This document shows, piece by piece, positions 8,353-17,095 of a DNA stretch of 64,000 nucleotides. The DNA is from Kangiella taiwanensis (GTDB taxonomy: Bacteria > Pseudomonadota > Gammaproteobacteria > Enterobacterales > Kangiellaceae). Location of the stretch: the NCBI RefSeq assembly GCF_020005165.1, contig NZ_JAHCLT010000001.1, positions 1,116,001 to 1,180,000 on the forward strand, given 5' to 3'. A model generated the notes under the pieces. That model ran no database searches. It saw nothing but the letters and a program-made list of their open reading frames with translations, and was not told the DNA's origin. Numbering within the stretch: the first letter of the stretch is position 1; each line of letters begins with the position of its first letter. The translations under genes were made by a program, and so were the position numbers.

Positions 8353-11223
8353 TTACTGACAAGCTTCGCAGTCTGGATCATCGATAGAGCAGGCTTGCGG
8401 TGCCGCTGAGCCTACTGGCGCTGCGGATACGGCGTTAAGCTTGCCATCACTGATAGTTGACTTCTCAGTGCTTGTCGCGCCCATAGAGCGCAAGTAGTAA
8501 GTGGTTTTAAGGCCACGGAACCATGCCATGCGGTAAACCATGTCAAGCTTCTTACCCGATGGCTCGCTCATGTAAAGGTTCAGTGATTGCGCTTGGTCGA
8601 TCCATTTTTGGCGACGGCTCGCTGACTCGACTAACCACTTAGGCTCGACTTCGAACGCGTTAGCGAACAAGTCTTTAAGCTCTTGTGGTACACGGTCGAT
8701 TTGCTTCAAGCTACCTTCGTAGTATTTCAGGTCGTTAACCATGACGTTGTCCCACAAGTTGCGTTTCTTCAGTTCACGAACCATGTAAGGGTTAACCACG
8801 GTGAACTCGCCTGAGAGGTTCGATTTCACGTAAAGGTTCTGATACGTCGGCTCAATCGATTGTGAAACGCCTGTGATGTTTGAAATCGTTGCTGTCGGTG
8901 CAATCGCCATGACGTTGGAGTTACGCATGCCAACGCTCTTGACGCGGTCACGAAGCGTATCCCAGTCCATAGTGCTGCTGGTATCGACTTCAACAAATTC
9001 TTCGCCACGCTCTTCGATTAACTTTTGAATCGAGTCGATTGGTAAAATACCTTGTGACCATAGCGAACCGGCAAAGGTCTCATAAGAACCACGTTCTTCG
9101 GCTAAGTCTGTTGATGCTTTAATCGCGTAGTATGAAATTGCTTCCATCGCGTTATCAGCAAATGTCACTGCATCTTCAGATGTGTACGGAATGTTCTGTA
9201 CGTAAAGCGCGTCTTGGAAGCCCATCATGCCAAGGCCAACAGGGCGGTGACGCATGTTTGACTGACGTGCTGTTTCTACTGGGTAGAAGTTAATGTCAAT
9301 TACGTTATCCAGCATACGTACTGCTGTAGTGACGGTTTTTTCAAGCTGTACTGTATCCAGCTTGCCGTCAACCATGTGCTTCGGCAGGTTAACCGAACCT
9401 AGATTACACACCGCGATTTCTTCGCCAGCTTTGGTGTTTAGCGTAATCTCGGTACATAAGTTTGAGCTGTGTACCACGCCAGCGTGTTGTTGTGGCGAAC
9501 GCAAGTTACATGGGTCTTTGAAGGTAATCCATGGGTGGCCTGTTTCGAATAACATCGATAACATTTTGCGCCACAAGTCTTTCGCTTGCATGGTTTTGGC
9601 CGTTTTCATCTTGCCGTACTTGGCCATTTCTTCGTAGTATTCGTAACGCTCTTCGAACTCTTTACCGTAAAGGTCATGAAGATCTGGCACTTCGTTCGGG
9701 CTGAATAAAGTCCACTCGCCATCAGTGCTGACACGCTTCAAGAATAAATCTGGTACCCAGTTCGCAGAGTTCATGTCGTGTGTACGACGGCGGTCATCAC
9801 CGGTGTTTTTACGCAGCTCTAGGAACTCTTCGATGTCGATGTGCCATGTTTCTAAGTAGGCACAAACCGCACCTTTACGCTTACCGCCTTGGTTTACAGC
9901 CACTGCCGTATCGTTAGCCACTTTCAAGAATGGCACGACACCTTGTGATTTACCGTTGGTGCCTTTGATGTAAGCGCCAAGACCACGTACTGGCGTCCAG
10001 TCGTTACCTAAACCGCCGGCGAACTTAGATAGTAGGGCGTTATCTTTAATCGCACCGTAAATACCGTCTAGGTCATCAGGAACGTTGGTTAAGTAGCAGC
10101 TTGAAAGCTGTGGACGTAACGTACCTGAGTTGAACAATGTTGGCGTTGAACTCATGTAGTGGAACGTCGACAGAATGTTATAGAATTCAATCGCACGTTC
10201 TTCACGGTTGTCTTCGTTGACCGCTAGGCCCATCGAAACACGCATCCAGAAGACCTGTGGTAGCTCGATACGAACTTCGTCTTTATGGATAAAGTAGCGA
10301 TCGTAAAGCGTCTGAATACCAAGGTATGTAAATAATAAATCACGGTCTGCTTGAATCGCGTTGCCAAGTTTCTCAAGGTCAAACGATAGTAATTCAGGAC
10401 TCAACAACTCGTGCTCAACACCCAGCTCTAAATAAGCTTTGAAGGCTTGTGGGTAGATTGCCGCCATTTCGCTTTGAGTCGCGCGTTTGGTCACGCCTAG
10501 CTCACGTAACGCTTCAGTACGAATGTTGTCGAGCAACAAGCGCGCTGTCACGTAAGAGTAGTTTGGCTCAACCTCAATCATGGTGCGAGCCGTCATCACC
10601 AAAGCTTGATAGACATCGCTTAACGCTACACCATCATATAAGTTACGCATGGTTTCTTTGATGATTTGCTCTGCATCAACGTCATTCAAGTTTTTACAGG
10701 CTTCAACCACAACGGTGTGTAGGCGTTGGACGTCGAGAGGTTTTTGTTGGCCGTCGGCGCCTGTAACGGTTACAGCGTTATCGCCAACAAGGGCATCAAG
10801 CTTGTCGTTATCGCGTGCGGCACGCTCTTTGGCACGCTCGTTGCGGTATAAAACGTAAGCTCGAGCGACTTTTTGTTCACTGCTGCGCATTAGGGCCAGC
10901 TCAACCTGATCCTGAATGTCTTCAATGTGAATGGTACCGCCACCCGGCATACGACGCTCAAATGCTTCCGTGATTTGTTTGGTCAACTGACGAACCGTTT
11001 CGTGAACACGTGACGATGCAGCCGCGTTACCACCTTCCACAGCAAGAAAAGCTTTTGTCATTGCCACTTCAATTTTGCTGTCGTCATACGGTGTTACTTT
11101 GCCATTACGACGAATGACTCGTAATTCACCGGGTTTATTCGCTTGGATTTCTGGGCTTGCGTCAGAACGTTGAGTTGGGGTTGGTGCAGCGGTTTTTTGC
11201 GCTTTGCTGACTTCGGTTTCCAT
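8353..11223 (-). CDS. nrdA: Ribonucleoside-diphosphate reductase, alpha subunit
   Basis: Catalytic large subunit of class I ribonucleotide reductase, 956 residues from the preferred start. I choose the ATG at 11223 because GGAGG sits four bases upstream, whereas an ATG 48 bases earlier lacks a ribosome site. Two N-terminal ATP-cone regions (about residues 35-125 and 140-230) precede the barrel. Active-site landmarks are SSNLCTEI, CNLGSVNL and the glycine-rich ATISNITGVSQS. The C-terminal tail CSIDDPDCEACQ holds the redox-shuttle cysteines. Two cones suggest allosteric control as in Pseudomonas-type enzymes. Confidence 0.95.
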   Translation of the reverse strand: METEVSKAQKTAAPTPTQRSDASPEIQANKPGELRVIRRNGKVTPYDDSKIEVAMTKAFLAVEGGNAAASSRVHETVRQLTKQITEAFERRMPGGGTIHIEDIQDQVELALMRSSEQKVARAYVLYRNERAKERAARDNDKLDALVGDNAVTVTGADGQQKPLDVQRLHTVVVEACKNLNDVDAEQIIKETMRNLYDGVALSDVYQALVMTARTMIEVEPNYSYVTARLLLDNIRTEALRELGVTKRATQSEMAAIYPQAFKAYLELGVEHELLSPELLSFDLEKLGNAIQADRDLLFTYLGIQTLYDRYFIHKDEVRIELPQVFWMRVSMGLAVNEDNREERAIEFYNILSTFHYMSSTPTLFNSGTLRPQLSSCYLTNVPDDLDGIYGAIKDNALLSKFAGGLGNDWTPVRGLGAYIKGTNGKSQGVVPFLKVANDTAVAVNQGGKRKGAVCAYLETWHIDIEEFLELRKNTGDDRRRTHDMNSANWVPDLFLKRVSTDGEWTLFSPNEVPDLHDLYGKEFEERYEYYEEMAKYGKMKTAKTMQAKDLWRKMLSMLFETGHPWITFKDPCNLRSPQQHAGVVHSSNLCTEITLNTKAGEEIAVCNLGSVNLPKHMVDGKLDTVQLEKTVTTAVRMLDNVIDINFYPVETARQSNMRHRPVGLGMMGFQDALYVQNIPYTSEDAVTFADNAMEAISYYAIKASTDLAEERGSYETFAGSLWSQGILPIDSIQKLIEERGEEFVEVDTSSTMDWDTLRDRVKSVGMRNSNVMAIAPTATISNITGVSQSIEPTYQNLYVKSNLSGEFTVVNPYMVRELKKRNLWDNVMVNDLKYYEGSLKQIDRVPQELKDLFANAFEVEPKWLVESASRRQKWIDQAQSLNLYMSEPSGKKLDMVYRMAWFRGLKTTYYLRSMGATSTEKSTISDGKLNAVSAAPVGSAAPQACSIDDPDCEACQ

Positions 11224-11371
11224 CTTGCCTCCACAGACATTTTGATGCTTTGTAACGACTCTTTCGTCCAAGAGATTGAATCGTTGGATTGATTACTATT
11301 GTTGTGTACGTTTTTTATACAAAATCAATGCGCTTTTGCAATAAATCAATAAGTTAGGACAACTTATTAAC

Positions 11372-11387
11372 TTACTATATATAGTGT
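11372..11387. promoter_or_regulatory. NrdR box
   Basis: TTACTATATATAGTGT matches nearly all of the NrdR consensus acaCwAtATaTwGtgt. It lies about 150 bases upstream of nrdA, the usual target of this repressor. A weaker copy (about 11 of 16 positions) starts 29 bases further at 11401-11416, close to the roughly three-turn spacing of paired NrdR boxes. Confidence 0.65.
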
Positions 11388-11457
11388 GCTAAAAGCCAAT
11401 ACATACAAGATAGTGCGTTTTTGCATTAGAAGCAAGAGCATATCTTGTGTAATTTGC

Positions 11458-11466
11458 TGTGGATAA
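11458..11466 (-). promoter_or_regulatory. Perfect DnaA box upstream of nrdA
   Basis: TGTGGATAA, the exact complement of the DnaA consensus TTATCCACA. DnaA control of nrdAB is established in E. coli. The site is in the 337-base gene-free interval 11224-11560, which otherwise holds the NrdR boxes. Confidence 0.55.
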
Positions 11467-11560
11467 CTTGTGTGAAACAGGGGTGTAACTTTACAGCCCT
11501 TGTGGCGTCTGGTTTTGCGCGTGATCAAGCACTTTTATGAATTTTTTATTTTTTGATGTT

Positions 11561-12628
11561 TTAGACAGAAATCAAGTTCGGGTAGACGATAAGGTGTTGG
11601 ATGTCTAGATCGAACCCTATATCTTGTGATAGGGCATAATCGTGGTGACTCGGGAAAATCGCTTTAAGGCGTTCTTTATTCGGTAATTCCAGTTCGTATT
11701 CGATAATGGCACCCTTAAATACCTTGTGACTGACCTTGGCGCGGTGTTTTGATTGTGAGTTGGGCTTCAAGTCATCCGGGCGCATCAAGACCAAAACATC
11801 TTGATTCGGCTGGAAGTGAGTGCCGTTGGCGATATTAAAATCACCGAGGACTGTCGATACCGTATCGTTCTGATCGCACACTTTACCTGCGATAAAATAA
11901 CCTTCGCCAATAAAGGTCGCGATCTGGGCATCTTGCGGCTTGTGATACAGGTTATAAGGGCTGTCCCACTGCAGCAGTTTTCCCTCATGCATGACGCCAA
12001 TATAGTCCGCCATGGCAAAAGCTTCTTGCTGATCGTGAGTCACTAACAAGTGAGCAATGCCCTGATCGGCTAATACTGCTTTTAATTCACGAGCCAACGA
12101 ACGACGCAGGTGCGTATCCAAGCTGGAGAAGGGTTCGTCCATCAGGACCAATTTCGGTTTCGGTGCAATGGTTCGAGCCAACGCGATACGTTGCTGCTGT
12201 CCGCCAGATAGTTGATGCGGGTAGCGCTGCCCCATGCCATCGAGACCAACTAATTCAAGACATTCGTTAACGCGCGCTATCTTATCTTTACGCTTCATTT
12301 TGCGTAAGCCAAAAGCGACGTTATCGAAAATACTCAAATGAGGGAAGAGGGCATGATCTTGGAATACCAAGCCTAAGTCACGCTGTTCCGGAGGGAGCAT
12401 GTGTTTGGCTGTTGAACAGATTTTACCGTGAATACTGATTGAGCCATTATAAATCGGCTCTAAGCCAGCAATAGCTCTGAGCAAGGTGGTTTTACCGCAG
12501 CCGCTGGCGCCCAATAAGCAGGCGCTATCTCCATAATTCAAAGAAAAATTGATGTCTTTCACGATCACCTGATCGCCATATCGACACTCAACTTGATTCA
12601 GTTGGAGAAGAGGGTGCTGCTCGCTCAT
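11561..12628 (-). CDS. ABC transporter ATP-binding protein, FbpC/ferric-iron type
   Basis: Protein of 355 residues: a nucleotide-binding domain (Walker A GASGCGKTT, signature LSGGQQQ, Walker B LVLMDEP, switch histidine in LLVTHDQQEAF) followed from about 240 by a TOBE-like regulatory domain. Length and domain order fit the CUT1/FbpC group that powers ferric iron uptake. No permease or binding protein gene is adjacent. A Fur-like box lies just upstream, which supports an iron role over sulfate, polyamine or phosphonate import. There is no clear ribosome site. Confidence 0.75.
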   Translation of the reverse strand: MSEQHPLLQLNQVECRYGDQVIVKDINFSLNYGDSACLLGASGCGKTTLLRAIAGLEPIYNGSISIHGKICSTAKHMLPPEQRDLGLVFQDHALFPHLSIFDNVAFGLRKMKRKDKIARVNECLELVGLDGMGQRYPHQLSGGQQQRIALARTIAPKPKLVLMDEPFSSLDTHLRRSLARELKAVLADQGIAHLLVTHDQQEAFAMADYIGVMHEGKLLQWDSPYNLYHKPQDAQIATFIGEGYFIAGKVCDQNDTVSTVLGDFNIANGTHFQPNQDVLVLMRPDDLKPNSQSKHRAKVSHKVFKGAIIEYELELPNKERLKAIFPSHHDYALSQDIGFDLDIQHLIVYPNLISV

Positions 12629-12641
12629 GCGTTAATTGAAG

Positions 12642-12656
12642 TGGTATTCATTCTCA
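12642..12656 (-). promoter_or_regulatory. Fur-like box upstream of the iron ATPase gene
   Basis: On the minus strand TGAGAATGAATACCA matches 11 of 14 defined 7-1-7 positions. It lies 14-28 bases before the ABC ATPase start codon, where binding would block transcription. Confidence 0.6.
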
Positions 12657-12884
12657 TTAAGCTTGGCATTGTAACCATCATCAGGTCAGATGCCTAGTTA
12701 TTGTTGGGATTTATTGGCAAATCAAACAAACTTGATGGGTGAACATTGGTGGTTTAACAAAGAGTTAATGCGCTTCAAGCGCGGAATCGCTAAAGAAAGC
12801 GGAGCTAGGGGTGCTAAAGCGCCTTGAAAAGCGTTATAATCGCCGCCACTTAAAAGACAGTGCAAAATTTTAGTTGAGGATTTC

Positions 12885-13214
12885 ATGAGCGAAACGATCG
12901 AGCAGATTAAGCAGCAAATTGCTGACAACAAAGTTGTTATGTATATGAAGGGTTCGCCAAAACTTCCTATGTGCGGCTTTTCTGCCCAGGCAGTTCAGGC
13001 GCTAATGGAGTGTGGCCACGAGTTTGCCTACGTGGACATTTTACAAAACCCTGATATCCGTGCGGAATTGCCAAAGTACGCGAACTGGCCGACATTCCCA
13101 CAGTTGTGGGTTGATGGTGAGTTAATCGGCGGTTGTGACATTATTTTAGAAATGTTCCAGCAAGGCGAATTGCAGCAGGTTTTAGACGAGTCTTACGGTA
13201 AAAAGCCTGAGTAA
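12885..13214 (+). CDS. grxD: Monothiol glutaredoxin, Grx4 type
   Basis: Protein of 109 residues with the CGFS active site at residues 30-33, the cis-proline stretch WPTFPQLWVDG and the glutathione-binding GGCDI. It carries or transfers [2Fe-2S] clusters and links to iron homeostasis. Full length for the family. A TATAAT at 12834-12839 is a likely -10 element. It is flanked by iron-uptake genes on both sides and shares a terminator with the convergent iucD-like gene. Confidence 0.93.
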   Translation: MSETIEQIKQQIADNKVVMYMKGSPKLPMCGFSAQAVQALMECGHEFAYVDILQNPDIRAELPKYANWPTFPQLWVDGELIGGCDIILEMFQQGELQQVLDESYGKKPE

Positions 13215-13230
13215 GCACTTGTTGTGATTG

Positions 13231-13261
13231 AAAAAGCCGCTTTGTCATAAGCGGCTTTTTT
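13231..13261. terminator. Bidirectional terminator between grxD and the iuc operon
   Basis: A 12-bp stem (13231-13242 with 13249-13260) with A-run before and T-run after, so it can stop transcription from both convergent units. Confidence 0.85.
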
Positions 13262-13283
13262 GTGCTTGATGTTAATTATCACT

Positions 13284-14591
13284 TCAAGCTGAGAGTTTCT
13301 GGGTCTGTTCTACCCGTTGCTCAGGGTTATTCCACTCAACAAAAGAGCAGTCGTCCTTTAAGTCGTAGAAGTCCTCACCCAGCAAGTCATTAACAATCGT
13401 CGCCGAACGCCAGCACATTAAGCTCATTTGTGGCTCTGAAATACCGTGACTGTAGCGCCCAGCATTTACCGCATAAAGTTTATTCTGTGCCGGCCCATCC
13501 CATTGAATGGAGTAATCTCGCCCAAGTAAAAACTGCTGGTCATCTCTAATATCGAGGCGGTGTTTCATCGGTTCCAAATAGTGTGGCACAGCATTTTCAA
13601 AGCCCGTGGCGAGAATAATGATGTCGCTATGATAGTGTTCGGTAGAACCATCAAACTTGTTATGTGCTTCTAAAACCACGCCGTTAGACTGATGCGAAGC
13701 AATTAAATCGCGATTCGGACGCAAGCGGTAGTTTTGCTCGTCACCATTAACGCGTTTTTCATATAGCATGTCATAAATACTTTTTAGCGTGGACTCTGAG
13801 ATGCCGTCTGACGCCAGTTTCTGCTCATCGACAATATCGTATTTGGTGCTAGAAGGTAGCGGGAAAAAGCTGTCGATATAGTTCGGTGAGAACCATTCGT
13901 TAGTGAAACAGGTTTCGTCCATCGGCAAAAAGTTACTGCGGCGTGAAATCCAATTGATTTCGCTTGGCGCGCCGTCATAGCCGCTGAGCAAGTGCAAAAA
14001 TATCTCTGCGCCACTTTGCCCACCGCCAATCACGGTAACCCGTTGGTTAGTAAAGTCACGTTTTTGATTCGCCATTTCGATGGCATGGAAACAGCGGGTT
14101 GGGTGTTGTTGAGCTTTAATGGCTTGTGGAATATGTGGGCGCTTACCCGTGCCTAAGCATAAGTTACGTGTCTGAATAGGCTGGTCATGGTTCTCTAAAT
14201 GTACTTCAAATTGATTATTCTTGAAGTCCACGGCATTGATGCCTTGGCCAAAGTTAAGGTAATCGATCTGCTTACTAACCCACTGTAAATAGTCGTTGTA
14301 TTCCTGGCGACTGATCGCCGGACGATCATTATTTAAAAAGGCATAAAAGCGTTTCTTACTCACGAGATAGTTCAAAAAGCTAAAAGGACTTTTAGGGTTA
14401 ACCGCCGTCACCAGATCCTTTAAGAAGGATGTTTGCAGGTAGGTATTCGGCAATAGCATGCCTGGATGCCAACAGAAACTCGACTTTTTATCATAAAAGG
14501 CAACGTCGAGTTTGGGGCTGTCGTGACAGAGCGCTGCGATGGATAAGTTAAATGGACCAATGCCGATCCCGACTAAATCTTTTGTGTTCAT
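13284..14591 (-). CDS. iucD: Lysine N6-hydroxylase, IucD type
   Basis: FAD/NADPH-dependent N-hydroxylating monooxygenase of 435 residues that makes the hydroxylamine for hydroxamate siderophores. Motifs are GIGPFNLSIAAL (FAD), SFCWHPGMLLPNTYLQTSFL, GGGQSGAEIF (NADPH) and the C-terminal ATGFENAVPHYL. From memory the whole chain aligns well with aerobactin IucD, although an ornithine-acting homologue cannot be excluded. It is the last gene of a four-gene operon and overlaps the preceding gene by four bases. AAGGA precedes the start. Confidence 0.88.
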   Translation of the reverse strand: MNTKDLVGIGIGPFNLSIAALCHDSPKLDVAFYDKKSSFCWHPGMLLPNTYLQTSFLKDLVTAVNPKSPFSFLNYLVSKKRFYAFLNNDRPAISRQEYNDYLQWVSKQIDYLNFGQGINAVDFKNNQFEVHLENHDQPIQTRNLCLGTGKRPHIPQAIKAQQHPTRCFHAIEMANQKRDFTNQRVTVIGGGQSGAEIFLHLLSGYDGAPSEINWISRRSNFLPMDETCFTNEWFSPNYIDSFFPLPSSTKYDIVDEQKLASDGISESTLKSIYDMLYEKRVNGDEQNYRLRPNRDLIASHQSNGVVLEAHNKFDGSTEHYHSDIIILATGFENAVPHYLEPMKHRLDIRDDQQFLLGRDYSIQWDGPAQNKLYAVNAGRYSHGISEPQMSLMCWRSATIVNDLLGEDFYDLKDDCSFVEWNNPEQRVEQTQKLSA

Positions 14592-16465
14592 AGTGAGATT
14601 TCCTTCGATAAATTTGTTATTGGTTGTGAGGCGCCAGTGTGAGCATCAGCGCCAATGTTTAGTTCGCTATTATGGTTTTGTATGTGTTGAAGCTTCTTTA
14701 AACCCTGATAAATCGGGTTTGCTAAATCCGAGCCAAGCTTTGGTAAGGGGCGCTCAGCGTTATCTTGATAGCCAATGTCAAAGCGCACATTGTTAAGGCA
14801 GATTCGTTCAACTTTAGGTCTAAATAAATCAAACCATTTGAAGCGCTCTTGATAGTCAGGGTGAGCCTTTTGATAGGCGTTTATTTGCTCGGCGAGTAGT
14901 TGATAGAAAGTGTCTTCTGAAACATCTGTCTGAGACGCGACTAATGGCGACAAGAAGCGGTAGACGCTGATAAAGTGCCCCGTTAGTAGATCATGGACTA
15001 AATGTTCTTTTGGCAGTTTTCCAAGCAGCGCTTGAGCCTCTGGCGCTAGGGCCGATTGCTCGGGTAGTTCCATATCGAGTAAACGTAAATCGCCATGGAA
15101 GTCTTTGATGGCGATGGCGCTAGGGATGGAGTCCTTAAAGTAAACCACGACGTTTTGACCATGCGCAATCACGCCGACACCATACTTAACCAATAAATGG
15201 TAAAGCGGTACAGACATAACCCTAAAGAGCCGTTGTAACCATTCTTGCGTTGTTAGCTCACTGGAGTTGATAAGTTCTTTTACCAGTGAGTTACCGTTGA
15301 GATCTTTTTGTAACAGCGCCGACAGTAGCATATGGTGCTCGCCATCGTGCTGTTTGGCTGGAGCAGACTGGCGCCAGATGCAGCCGAGCATTTCATGGTA
15401 GCGATAGGGGGAGCCCATGACTTGTTTTTGATACTGGTGACTGACGTAATAACCTGCGGGCTCTTCTAAAATTCTTAAGTTACGCTTGGCAAAGAGTGAA
15501 TCAGTTTTGGTGAGTTGCTGCAGCCAGTTTGAAATATGATGACCAGCGGCAATAAATTTTTCGGGAACACCGCGGTAGCAGGATGTGTTTAAAATAGTGA
15601 TCGCCAACTTAATATCGTACTGCTCAGGTCGAGTCACGTTACTGAGCGTTCTGATGGACTGTTGAGGCTGATAATTATCACCCGCTTGGCCGAGATGAAT
15701 CAGTTTTTTCTGCTGTAAAGCCCACTGGAACTGAGGACGTATGTGGTGTTGGAACTGCCATGGGTGGCAGGGTATAAAGGCGTAGTCCTCAGCCTTCAAT
15801 TCTGTTTCGACCAATGATTGCTCTAACGACTGAAGCAGTTCATGGTAACTGGCATCTGTCATCATTGAGTGCATCAAGTCGCGATTGTTTAGCTCGCCAA
15901 GATGCCCTGTCGTCAGAATGCTTTTGTGTGCTGCAAGAAACTCTAGCTGGAAACTGCTCAGAGATTCCGGAGCAAAGGATTGGTTGTCATCAGCACCCCA
16001 GCCTAAACGGCCACGGTTGGCGATGATTTTAGGATGAGCATCCAGCAATCCTTGGAGTTTTGGCTCATCCATAGGTAGCAGTTCTGTCGCATTATAAGGT
16101 GCGAGTTTTTGCAAGCGTTGGAATTCGTTATTGAGCGTGTTTTGCACATCTTCCAACCAGTTACCAAAAATAATGTCGTCTAGCGATAACTCTACTTTTA
16201 GGTCCAAGCAAAACTGTAATGCATCGGTAGCAACTTGGTCATTCCGAGTTAATGATTCTGGTTCGATAATCAACAGGTCCCACAAGGATAGTTTGGCGTT
16301 AAATTGATACGACACATCTCCTAGCTCAACATGGTAAGTGTCGGTAGCTAATGTCGTTGCCGTAAGCTCCTGTTCATACACAAACTCTGATAGCGAGCGC
16401 GCAATCAATTGTTGATTGGCGACTACCCACAACGACTTATTGTGAGCTGGTTTGGGTAAGCTCAT
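14588..16465 (-). CDS. iucC: NIS siderophore synthetase, IucC type
   Basis: ATP-dependent IucA/IucC-family ligase of 625 residues that joins the second acyl-hydroxylysine to citrate. Visible family motifs are AHPKIIANRGRLGWG near residue 170, CHPWQFQHHI, RTLSNVTRPEQYDIKL followed by NTSCYRGVPEKFIAAG, and AHGQNVVVYF near the C-terminal half. The pattern matches IucC better than IucA. Four-base overlaps with both neighbours and GAGG seven bases before the ATG indicate tight co-translation. Confidence 0.87.
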   Translation of the reverse strand: MSLPKPAHNKSLWVVANQQLIARSLSEFVYEQELTATTLATDTYHVELGDVSYQFNAKLSLWDLLIIEPESLTRNDQVATDALQFCLDLKVELSLDDIIFGNWLEDVQNTLNNEFQRLQKLAPYNATELLPMDEPKLQGLLDAHPKIIANRGRLGWGADDNQSFAPESLSSFQLEFLAAHKSILTTGHLGELNNRDLMHSMMTDASYHELLQSLEQSLVETELKAEDYAFIPCHPWQFQHHIRPQFQWALQQKKLIHLGQAGDNYQPQQSIRTLSNVTRPEQYDIKLAITILNTSCYRGVPEKFIAAGHHISNWLQQLTKTDSLFAKRNLRILEEPAGYYVSHQYQKQVMGSPYRYHEMLGCIWRQSAPAKQHDGEHHMLLSALLQKDLNGNSLVKELINSSELTTQEWLQRLFRVMSVPLYHLLVKYGVGVIAHGQNVVVYFKDSIPSAIAIKDFHGDLRLLDMELPEQSALAPEAQALLGKLPKEHLVHDLLTGHFISVYRFLSPLVASQTDVSEDTFYQLLAEQINAYQKAHPDYQERFKWFDLFRPKVERICLNNVRFDIGYQDNAERPLPKLGSDLANPIYQGLKKLQHIQNHNSELNIGADAHTGASQPITNLSKEISL

Positions 16466-17085
16466 AGCGTCACCTCACGGTAGAACTGTTCGCGATAACA
16501 TTCGAGTAGGGCGGCGCGCTTGTGAGGAAAATCAAACTCTTTGGTTTTAACAAAGCTGGTGTGTTCAAGATACTTCAAAAGACCTGAGTTATCGGCACGG
16601 GGCTCGCCCACAATACGTTGTGTCCTTGGTTCATCTTTAAAAATGAAATCATTAACAAGGTTTAGCCACAGGGTTGTATTGTGGTGCCCAAGAAAACGTT
16701 TATCGCCAATCAATAAGTGGTAGCCTCGGTCGTAAAGTGTGGCGTCACAATAAGGCGCTATGTGGTCGTAATACGCCCAGTAAATTTCGAAATAAGCGCA
16801 GGGTGTATCGTCAATGTAACCAATAACAGGCTCGACAAAATCTTGTTGAAAGAGTTGAGTAAGGTAATCTTGCAGTTCCTCTTTCGACTGGTTTAGCTCC
16901 CAAAATTCGTAAACGTACTTTTGGTTGTGCCAATGATGGAATAGATCTAAGTGCTGCTCCATATCCAGTTTGCGTAATTCAAACTGTTGCCCTGATGACT
17001 GGTCGAAATAACGGTAGAGGACATTATTTGGGTATTCCTTAAAAGGAGCTTGCTGTTCCGTTTTTTGTGTATTTAAGGCGGTCAT
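16462..17085 (-). CDS. iucB: N6-hydroxylysine acetyltransferase, short IucB/RhbD type
   Basis: GNAT-fold acetyltransferase of 207 residues, expected to acetylate the hydroxylamine made by the IucD-type enzyme. Landmarks are the HLDLFHHWHNQKYVYEFWEL region and GDKRFLGHHNTTLW with RIVGEPRADN, shared with the siderophore acetyltransferase family. It is about 100 residues shorter than E. coli IucB and similar in size to RhbD. The ATG at 17085 is preferred to a TTG six bases upstream because AAGGAG lies six bases before it. It lies between the two NIS synthetase genes, as in iucABCD. Confidence 0.8.
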   Translation of the reverse strand: MTALNTQKTEQQAPFKEYPNNVLYRYFDQSSGQQFELRKLDMEQHLDLFHHWHNQKYVYEFWELNQSKEELQDYLTQLFQQDFVEPVIGYIDDTPCAYFEIYWAYYDHIAPYCDATLYDRGYHLLIGDKRFLGHHNTTLWLNLVNDFIFKDEPRTQRIVGEPRADNSGLLKYLEHTSFVKTKEFDFPHKRAALLECYREQFYREVTL

Positions 17086-17095
17086 GGTCAACTCC

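Noticed and set aside
11224-11271. Earlier ATG for nrdA
   Set aside because: No ribosome site, whereas the ATG at 11223 has GGAGG four bases upstream. The 16 extra residues resemble nothing in the family.
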